From positions 24,318,013-24,382,012 of the forward strand of contig NC_087071.1 in assembly GCF_963678635.1 (NCBI RefSeq): DNA of 64,000 nucleotides, written 5' to 3'. The DNA is from Symsagittifera roscoffensis. Its lineage: Eukaryota; Xenacoelomorpha; Acoela; Convolutidae. The number at the start of each line of letters is the position of its first letter. The first letter of the stretch is position 1. The position numbers and the translations under genes were made by a program. Under the pieces are notes generated by a model. That model was not told the DNA's origin, searched no databases, and worked only from the letters and a program-made list of their open reading frames with translations. Positions 57,801-64,000 of this stretch are shown piece after piece.

Positions 57801-58228
57801 GTATGTTGTATGGGTTCCTAGATATTTTCCCAAATCTACTAATTGAGACGTAGCGCTCGTTTCAAAGACGGTTTCAATCTCACAATTCCTTTTGCGACCA
57901 ATTTTTTTAATGCTGCAAGTTTTTCTAGAATAGATTAATAATTTATTTAAAAAATGCTCGCACTTATATGTGAAGGAGTTCGACCAATTAGGGATCCATC
58001 TTCCAAACTTGTTTGTTTCATAAATAGAAGGACCTCAATGGACGTGGACCAAAGTGAGAAATGCTCTAAAATTGATCCATGACAAGTATTGGAGCCAAGT
58101 GGACTGGATTCTCAAAGTAGAAGATGACTCATATGTTCACGTGCCGAACTTGAGGAAATTCTTAGCTGGACGAGACAAGACGAAGACAGACGAATATTTT
58201 GGACAGCGTTTCGCCCCTTATGTAGAAG
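48571..58228 (+). CDS. C1GALT1-like beta-1,3-galactosyltransferase (GT31), exons 1-3, 3' end missing
   Basis: Core-1 synthase-type enzymes add galactose to O-GalNAc in the Golgi. Exons: 48571-48850, 57677-57787, 58028-58228; GT/AG borders, every junction in phase 1, 197 codons so far. The N-terminus is a type II membrane anchor: a basic cytoplasmic tail (MKKRREFGVKCG) and a hydrophobic stretch (TIVFVCLLTMNGMLFSFYL). Then a stem region, VKVLCFVVTNTEVL (compare VLCWVMT in C1GALT1), YILQSWGPKCDITLYIAD, and DWILKVEDDSYVHVPNL followed by YFGQRFAPYVE. EDD occupies the place of the DxD metal-binding motif (DDD in human C1GALT1); whether the enzyme is active is unknown. Family proteins have about 360 residues, so nearly half is still to the right, beyond the gypsy insertion. 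C1GALT1C1 (Cosmc) is less likely because it lacks this acidic motif. Confidence 0.85.
50376..51311. mobile_element. 936-bp TIR transposon (MITE-like), present only in duplication unit A
   Basis: Ends are perfect 12-bp inverted repeats, CCCGGGTTGACC and GGTCAACCCGGG. The flanks read TACTAGTCA on the left and CATGCAGTTTG on the right; unit B reads TACTAGTCATGCAGTTTG at 54541-54558, so CA is a 2-bp target duplication. The interior is AT-rich with many TCATACAATT copies in both orientations and no long ORF, hence non-autonomous. The superfamily is unclear because the target is not TA. Confidence 0.85.
51074..51105. repeat. Perfect 32-bp palindrome
   Basis: The left half is TCATACAATTCCCATA and the right half its exact reverse complement, centred between 51089 and 51090. 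It lies within the TIR element. Confidence 0.97.
51735..52438. repeat. 352-bp tandem duplication inside unit A
   Basis: 51735-52086 is repeated at 52087-52438, starting TTGCGAAATGCTATACTTCT and ending CATTGATCTTT. Unit B has a single copy (from about 54972), so the event followed, or was excluded from, the larger duplication. Confidence 0.93.
52796..53025 (+). pseudogene. Truncated duplicate of C1GALT1-like exon 1
   Basis: Repeats exon 1 from the middle of the membrane anchor (LTMNGMLFSFYL) to the same donor at 53025, but lacks the original ATG, basic tail and first half of the hydrophobic segment. One coding difference is Y to C in TD(Y/C)SIRG. A shorter protein could start at the internal ATG at 52803 or 52809 and still splice in frame to exon 2, but its anchor would be only about ten residues. 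It has no splice acceptor of its own. Confidence 0.8.
52796..55677. repeat. Tandem segmental duplication, unit B
   Basis: Second unit. It begins TTGCTTATTGACAATGAATG inside the exon-1 membrane-anchor codons and ends TTTCTCGCCTGA. Scattered substitutions and 1-3 base indels distinguish it from A. Confidence 0.95.
56176..56315. repeat. Short tandem array, about 12-14 bp units
   Basis: Variants of TATACAGATTA(AA) are repeated about ten times; AT-rich with regular CAGA spacing. Intron 1 of the C1GALT1-like gene. Confidence 0.8.
56642..56890. repeat. GC-richer interspersed repeat, copy 1 of a close pair
   Basis: Shares GTGAGTTCAGATTCTTCTGT, GTCACGCCCCTCGCCTCAGG, AGGCGCCAATATG and ACTTTGAGGGGGTA with 57219-57435. 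Copy 1 has an extra 20-base internal repeat (TTTTCTCCATTTAT twice). GGGATTCAACCC resembles a pol III B box, but no A box is convincing. Confidence 0.75.
57219..57435. repeat. GC-richer interspersed repeat, copy 2
   Basis: Same order of blocks as 56642-56890, same orientation, about 577 bases downstream. It could be an interspersed SINE or MITE, or part of a local duplication. Confidence 0.75.
57677..57787 (+). CDS. C1GALT1-like exon 2
   Basis: Acceptor is a strong pyrimidine tract (CTCTTTTTTTTCAG). Encodes TQTKYILQSWGPKCDITLYI and ADKNNFTFPTVKVTEM. Donor GTAAAC. It is distinctly GC-richer than its surroundings. W-x-P-x-C corresponds to the TWAQRC element of the family. Confidence 0.9.
58028..58228 (+). 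CDS. C1GALT1-like exon 3 (EDD motif)
   Basis: Encodes GPQWTWTKVRNALKLI, DWILKVEDDSYVHVPNL and YFGQRFAPYVE. Acceptor AAATAG, donor GTTAGC, phase 1 at both ends. The YFGxRFxPYV block is characteristic of core-1 synthases rather than other GT31 enzymes. Confidence 0.92.
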
Positions 58229-58469
58229 GTTAGCGATATCAATTACTTAAAGGAATGTTTTATCATGCAGGGCAAAATAACTTCGGGGAGGGTTGCTGCG
58301 AGAAAACGAATCTTGAGTGTATAAAAGGTAAATGATCTTTTCTAAGTAGTAAACTCAAGTTTCATTGTCTCCCAACAAACTTCCCCGAAAATCTAATGCC
58401 CTGCAACACAAGAAAAGATAAAGTTACACCCAGTAGATAGCAAGGTCATCAAAACGATTGTTTACATAT

Positions 58470-58708
58470 TGTCATACGAGATTGACAAACGTGATCATAT
58501 TTATGTATAAGCTCACTATGATGAGTAAACTTTTCTGTTTGTTCGGTTGATCTCGCAAAGATACCCAGCATTAAGAATACGAGCTAAAGCTCAGACAACA
58601 ATAAATGGTTTCATAACTCAGTTGTTTTTATCTCGCTTACGTATGAGACCTCGTTCATCAATCCGTTCGGATTCAATATCAGTCACGATCATACTCAGCG
58701 GTATGACA
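58470..58708 (+). repeat. 5' LTR of the gypsy element
   Basis: Starts TGTCATAC and ends GTATGACA, a perfect 8-bp inverted pair. It shares TGTATAAGCTCACTATGATG, GAGCTAAAGCTCAGACAA and CTTACGTATGAGACCTCGTT with the sequence at 63802-64000. Confidence 0.9.
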
Positions 58709-59530
58709 TGGCACAGCCAGGAGGTTTTTCGAAAAACCCGTTAAAAATTAATCCATTTTGGAAGAAGTCGTCAGCTGAACTACCATTTGAACGGTCTAAA
58801 TGGGCAGAACTACATGAGATGGCGGTGTTCGCAAAAGATAGAATCGAGGTACGAAACTTACTAAAAGCTAAGCTTGCACTATTCGTACCCGCAGAATCCA
58901 TACTTGAAGTCGAAATAACTGGTGGGACGGAGGCACAGAAAAAAAACGCGACGTGAAAACCCAAAGAAGAAAGTCGGTTTGGAAGACCGCGATCAAAAAA
59001 CCAGAGAAAACGGCGTCCTGTCTCCTTGGGACAAGGCTGATGCAAAAGTCCGCAGTTATCTCTTTCTATGTCTCGGCGCGGAGGGACAGCGCTAGGTTCA
59101 CCAAAAGAGGCCAAGCCTCGACTTGCACAGTGTTTCAACAAAATAGCTCATGACAATCTAACAAGATATTTTTGTGACCACAAGGATTATAGCGTTCGAA
59201 CGGTACAATTTTATCTGTAGAAAACAAAAGAAAAATGAACGCCTAGAGCAATTCCACGATGACCTGGTCGAGTTGGCTTTGCAAGCCGTTTGTGGAGATT
59301 GAGAAGACGAGTGGCGAATTCCGTGGTAAGGCACACGGGGAACACGAAACACAAAAGGTCAAAAACCACAAACTCACTAAAATCTACAACGAAGTCAATG
59401 TTATAGGTGCGGCAAACAATTCGGTCCCAACCACTTACAATCGTGCCAAGCAAAAGACAAAAATAGCTCAAAGTGAGCCAAACGGGGCCACTTTGCAAAG
59501 AATGTAGATCTACGAACGTCAACTATCCGG
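58708..59530 (+). pseudogene. Gypsy gag region
   Basis: The first frame (82 codons from the ATG at 58708) reads MAQPGGFSKNPLKINPFW and LPFERSKWAELHEMAVFAKD, as in gypsy gag N-termini. After frameshifts, a zinc knuckle CYRCGKQFGPNHLQSC (C-x2-C-x7-H-x3-C) lies at about 59397-59445. Several stops interrupt it. Confidence 0.75.
58709..58726 (+). promoter_or_regulatory. Candidate primer binding site
   Basis: TGGCACAGCCAGGAGG begins directly after the LTR. TGG matches the complement of the CCA end of a tRNA; the particular tRNA was not identified. Confidence 0.55.
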
Positions 59531-59708
59531 AGGATAGGAACGACGAACCACTAGAAGAAGAAGTGGACAACGACAACGAAATGGCAGAAAATTACCCAGT
59601 TGCGTTTGCGGAATTCACATCCACGGACGGATGGGAAGAATTCCAAATGGATAAACTTTCAGTTATAGCAATATCAAAATCATTTGAAGCAAAGAACACA
59701 CAGACATA

Positions 59709-59995
59709 TTGACTGAATATGACCTCAACGGCCACCGCGTAAATTTGAAAACAAGGACGGAGGTCATATTCGCCATCCTCGAACTGGGAAGCCCGATGTC
59801 ACTTTCAAACCTGAATATACTTGAAGAAACCGCTAGAATTTTAGCGTGTTATAACGGTGAATACATCCTTCCAAATGGGAGACTCATTATCGCTAAAGAA
59901 ACCGGAGGCTGGACAATACAATCCGCATCGTTCATCACCGTAGATGACCAAAAGCAAACATAATAGGTAGAAACCTATTACCACATTTAGGAATC
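59709..59995 (+). pseudogene. Gypsy aspartic protease region
   Basis: Reads FAILELGSPMSLSNLNILEE, where the active-site D-T/S-G has become E-L-G, and ends with NIIGRNLLPHLGIKLIQEK, a typical gypsy protease C-terminus. Inactive as encoded. Confidence 0.7.
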
Positions 59996-60219
59996 AAATT
60001 GATTCAAGAAAAACCAAAACGATATCAAATGTAAAGTAAACAAAAATGGGAGAGTCAAACACCGAGGTGAAACAGTGGGTCAAATAAAATTTCAAACAAA
60101 TGTGCAAACGAATCGGAAAATAAGAAAATCACGTAATGCGAACGCAATTCAGCAAAGACTCAACGCCGATTCAACAAGAAGGGCGCTGAATTTCAATACA
60201 ATTACAAGAGCTGGTTGAG

Positions 60220-60760
60220 ATAGAACTCAACAAACTAATTGATCAAAACCAAATAATCAAATTGAGCAAATGTTTGGATCAATAGTTTATTAGCCCAATT
60301 GTTATAACCTTAAAAAAAGATCAAACAGTCAAGTTGGCACTAGATTCTAAAAAGATCAACAATTTTATCTACAAAAAATTAAATACCAAATGCCAAACCT
60401 TGATCTGCTTTTAGATGAATTTAGACAAGTGGTAGAATCAGAGAAAGCTGAACAAACACAACTTTTAACGGTTGATCTGCGGAACGCTGATTCAAAATTC
60501 CCGTTGGAAAAACAAACCAGAGATCAATGCAACTTTAGCCGCCACTTGGACTTACCAATTTCAGACTGATTTTTACGGCCTCACAGATATTCCGGCCGTT
60601 TTTCAGAAAGCATTTGACCTGGCCCTCACGAAATGTACAAAAACATAGGCTTATTTGGACGACATATTGATAATAACGAAAGTATCCTCCAAATTACATT
60701 AAGAAAATTTACAAACACTTCTGAAAAAAAATACCCCAGAACATCTCGCAATATTTCTGA
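60220..60760 (+). pseudogene. Gypsy reverse transcriptase region
   Basis: FISPIVITLKKDQTVKLALD, MPNLDLLLDEF, LLTVDLRNADSKFPL, FYGLTDIPAVFQKAF (joined across frames) and the active site YLDD at 60652-60663 can be followed through several stops. Confidence 0.85.
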
Positions 60761-61069
60761 ACAAATGAAATTTTGAAAGCAAACAAGTTGAATGCTAAGG
60801 TTACAACATAAGCAGTGAAGGAAAGAAACCACTCATAAAGAAAACAGAGGCTATTGAAAAACTAACACCACCAAAACTTTCAAACAAATGAAAAGTTTCA
60901 TAGAACTATACATCACCTCACACAGTAAAAACCTTATTTAGCACAAATTGCTACCAACCACCACTCACTGCTAAAAAGTACACAGAAAAAAAACCACTTA
61001 ATGAAAACCTGAACACAATGCAGCTTTCAATAACATTCTCAAGTTAGTTTCAGAAATAACTCAAAATAA

Positions 61070-61505
61070 ATGTTTTGTCCAAAACCTAGATACCCGCGTG
61101 GTTTGCGATGCATCCACATCATCCGCACTAGGGGCAGCATTGGAGCGAAATTCTCAGGAAGGTTGGTTGACCATAGCTTGTGCGTCACGTTTTCTAAATT
61201 TTCTACAAGAAAATATTCTGTCAACGAACTAAAAATACTCGGGGTAGTTTGTATGATCAAACATGTTATTTAACTTATACGGAAAAAACCTGGCCGTCAT
61301 CACGGACAATGAAGCTCTAATCAGCGCATAAAGGGCAAGCAAAACATCCAAAACCAGTCAAAGTAATTTAAACCGATGGATCGACTTGTTAATTACCTTT
61401 AAATTTGACCTTAAACGCTTGGCGGGGAATAAAATGGGACTAATAGACAATTTGATACGGAATACAGTTGGGTTAGCATGCGACAAGGAGTCTGAAGTAT
61501 AATCA
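61070..61505 (+). pseudogene. Gypsy RNase H region
   Basis: TRVVCDASTSSALGAAL, EGWLTIACASRFLNFL, LAVITDNEALISA and NRWIDLLITFKFDLKRLAG follow the gypsy RNase H order, with stops and frameshifts. Confidence 0.8.
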
Positions 61506-62629
61506 ATTAATTCAATCACAAACAATCTTGAAATAATTGACAACATCATACTGAAAAGTCTAGCCAATCAAAACAGAGCACCATATCGGCTGATCGAAAA
61601 GCGCAAGGAAAATAAAAGAACGCTTAAAAGTACTTCCAAAAACTCAAATCAAATTCAAAAATTCCGCACTTTCTGGAAGCGGTCATTCTCAAACAGTTAC
61701 ATCAAATCAGTTCCGCACAAAACCATCTCAAACTCAGTCGTGCATAAATTGCAACAAACACTCTAAAAAACTTGTCCACTTGATTCAAGATAATCAAAAC
61801 ACAATGTGACGTCGAAAGGATTTCAAGGGGTTAAAGGGTGGTTTCCTTCCGGTAGAAATAACCACACTCGACCACTCGACTCAAGACGTAGGAGCAAAAC
61901 GCAATGGCATGGTGCATCAGATGGGAAGAAGAGCTTGTCTGACAACCGAAAAACATCCGCATACGAGAGCCGGACGAAATCAACAACAACCAAGCCACAA
62001 TCAAAAACTACGCCCCCGACAACAACAGGAGTCAACAATTCGCGGGAGCTACTCACAGCTAAACTTAAGAAACAATCACTCCTACCGAAGAATGTTTTCA
62101 CCGGACACCAAAACTCAATCGACATCAACACTTAATAGAATCACTAACCACACAGAAGACCTTAGAACCTCAGCTTCCAAACAAATTGAACTCGCCATCG
62201 AAGTGCAGGAAACGCACGAGCACTACGTAAGCCGCTTGCAGTCTCCAACACAATGCAGTCAAGAGGAACTCGGACCAAATATCGCAAATAACACAAGTAG
62301 AGGCCAGCCACAATCTGATCACAAAGAAACATCAAACGGGATAAAAACACCGAATCGGAACAGTCAAACAGGATACAAACACCGAATTTTAAGAAGACAC
62401 GCCTCTGTTTCTTGGCAAATTACATAAAGTTCTCGGAGTGCGATTCAATGCCGCCGCCACCAGGAGAGATCGAAAAATGCGGCCACTCATCTTTTGTATC
62501 AAGAAACGAGACCGGGAGGCCCTCAAAACCTCTAATGGGCAAGATTGATTCAACATTTGGAACAGAATACATAAGCGATAAGATTGTCTTATGATCGATG
62601 ATAGAATCATCAGCACGACGCAACTACGA

Positions 62630-63760
62630 CAATCAGTGCTAGACAGCATACATTCACCGCACCCTGGATCAGCAGCTATGTTGAATCTGTTCCAACATGT
62701 TTGGTTTCCAACAGATTGCACTGCCGATATTGCACGAAACAAGGTCAACACCTCACACCAAGAATAAGAAAACAGCACTCGTTCCAAATGGAGCCAGTGG
62801 TAGAACCAATCGAAAAAATCCAATTGGAGTTTGCCGGGCCCCTCCCTGACGAACTAAAGAGGGAAGCATTTATTTTGGTTGCAATAAATGAATGGTCAAA
62901 ACTTCCCACTGCAAAAGTTGTCTCAAACACAACGGCAGACATTGTCATAAAGTTTATGCAAGGACACATCACGAACAATTGGGTACCCCGAAGATTAAGN
63001 NNNNNNNNNNNNNNNNNNNNNNNNNNNNNNNNNNNNNNNNNNNNNNNNNNNNNNNNNNNNNNNNNNNNNNNNNNNNNNNNNNNNNNNNNNNNNNNNNNNN
63101 NNNNNNNNNNNNNNNNNNNNNNNNNNNNNNNNNNNNNNNNNNNNNNNNNNNNNNNNNNNNNNNNNNNNNNNNNNNNNNNNNNNNNNNNNNNNNNNNNNNC
63201 ACCGTCGCCGAAGCGCCTAAATCAAAAACGAACACCCGCACCAGCACCCGTCGAACCAACCAAAAATTGAGACTCTAGGAAATCCAGCATTGAGAGCTAG
63301 CCCAAAGAAAAGGATAAAATTTAATATCGTCTCGCCTTCAGACAAGACGCCATCACCGACAAAGCCAATTTTGAAGTAACTCATACAAGAAATGGGTTCA
63401 CCGACAAAACACCAAATTATCAGGCATGCATGAAGTTTGTCGAGGAAATCAGCCTGAAGAACAAAAACAAAACTCCATACAACACAGAGATCATCGATCT
63501 GTTTTCAGCGTTGAAAATCCCAGTTAAAGACAAGACAGATAAACTGTTTATTGGCAGAAAAAAGCGACGAATCAGAAATTACGGAGAAAGAAAAAGATTG
63601 AAGACGCGACAAATAAGGAACACGAAAAAAGAGTGGAAGACAACAACAAACGAGGACGACATGAAGACTCAACAGACAAGAGAAAAAAGCAACATCAACA
63701 AAGAAGGAAGGAGAGAAAGAGAGAGTCCCCTAGGATGTTATAAACGTCTCTAGTTCAGTT
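62630..63760 (+). pseudogene. Gypsy integrase region, interrupted by the N gap
   Basis: A zinc-binding start with IHSPHPG and CRYC (HHCC type, with a frameshift between), then EKIQLEFAGPLPDELKREAF and VSNTTADIVIKFMQGHI. The first catalytic Asp of the DDE triad, expected in QLDFAGP, is Glu. The rest of the core falls in the unsequenced gap; 63430-63753 is a basic tail with KRRIRNYGERKRLKTR. Confidence 0.8.
63000..63199. other. Assembly gap, 200 N
   Basis: A run of exactly 200 unknown bases, probably a fixed-size placeholder, in the integrase core. Confidence 0.99.
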
Positions 63761-63801
63761 AGGACAAAAATATTTTTGTTTTAATTTTCCCCTAGGTGGA
63801 A

Positions 63802-64000
63802 TGTCATCCGGTACGATCTGACAAACATGATCATATGATGTATAAGCTCACTATGATGCGTAAACCGTTGTTTGGTTGACCTTGTAAATATGCCAAGCGT
63901 TGAGAAAACGAGCTAAAGCTCAGACAAGACAAAAAAAATAGTTTCATAACTCAGTTGTTTCATGTCGCTTACGTATGAGACCTCGTTCATCAATCCGCAC
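63802..64000 (+). repeat. 3' LTR of the gypsy element, cut by the window edge
   Basis: Starts TGTCATCCGG and matches the 5' LTR with substitutions and short indels up to the last base. About 50 bases are missing on the right. Confidence 0.85.

Larger units (their letters stand above)
58470..64000 (+). mobile_element. Ty3/gypsy LTR retrotransposon, decayed, extends to the right edge
   Basis: A 5' LTR at 58470-58708 and a partial 3' LTR from 63802 flank gag, protease, RT, RNase H and integrase sequences in that order, the order of Ty3/gypsy. All domains are recognisable but carry many stops and frameshifts, and LTR divergence is obvious, so this is an old copy. It sits in the C1GALT1-like gene after exon 3, in the gene's orientation. 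Confidence 0.92.

Noticed and set aside
58271-58327. Possible fourth exon of the C1GALT1-like gene (acceptor ATGCAG, 57 bases in phase, donor GTAAAT)
   Set aside because: Its product (CCEKTNLECIK) does not resemble the expected GYMSGGAGYVLS-type continuation; the true exon is probably beyond the window.
58695-59141. 148-codon minus-strand ORF
   Set aside because: Antisense of the gypsy gag region; no motif.
1-64000. CRISPR arrays, bacterial operons, Shine-Dalgarno sites, rRNA genes
   Set aside because: None seen; the sequence is eukaryotic and the regular repeats found are satellites, minisatellites or transposon parts.

Overview
This is AT-rich eukaryotic nuclear DNA, almost certainly from an invertebrate animal. 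Short, GC-richer exons with GT/AG borders are scattered through long introns full of transposons. The protein matches (V-ATPase subunit B, CCDC186, a core-1 galactosyltransferase-like enzyme) are all metazoan. The mobile elements (CR1/L2-like LINEs with an SGNH domain and a 2A-like peptide, a LINE-type element with a CCHC and nuclease-like C-terminus, Ty3/gypsy) fit an invertebrate genome. I cannot name the species.

Layout. (1) 596-6686, minus strand: first six coding exons (285 codons) of V-ATPase subunit B; the 3' half lies left of the window. (2) 6687-10160: intergenic, only short repeats. (3) 10161-33477, minus strand: nine exons giving a continuous frame of 984 codons, an ortholog of the Golgi/dense-core-vesicle coiled-coil protein CCDC186. 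Its introns carry a CR1/L2-like LINE with a tandemly duplicated 3' end, two copies of an RT/CCHC/nuclease-like LINE, a degenerate satellite, and a young 4.05-kb LTR element with no visible polymerase. (4) 33.7-39.2 kb: a third, best preserved copy of that LINE, then a 5' fragment of a CR1-like LINE (SGNH domain, 2A-like peptide, APE endonuclease). (5) 39.8-47.7 kb: decayed transposon pieces on the minus strand, mosaic repeats, a minisatellite and a GC-rich palindromic island. (6) 48571 to the right edge, plus strand: exons 1-3 of a C1GALT1-like glycosyltransferase (GT31). Exon 1 and about 4 kb of its intron are tandemly duplicated. One copy holds a 936-bp inverted-repeat transposon that the other lacks, which gives an exact filled/empty site pair. 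A decayed Ty3/gypsy element (58470-64000) interrupts the gene after exon 3 and contains a 200-base N gap.

The three host genes are unrelated housekeeping or secretory-pathway genes and form no operon or cluster. The best leads are the polymerase-free young LTR element with overlapping unknown ORFs, the TIR element proven by its empty site, the partial gene duplication, and the unusual LINE domain architectures. Exon borders were deduced by eye from splice sites, phase continuity and remembered human homologues; no database search was run.
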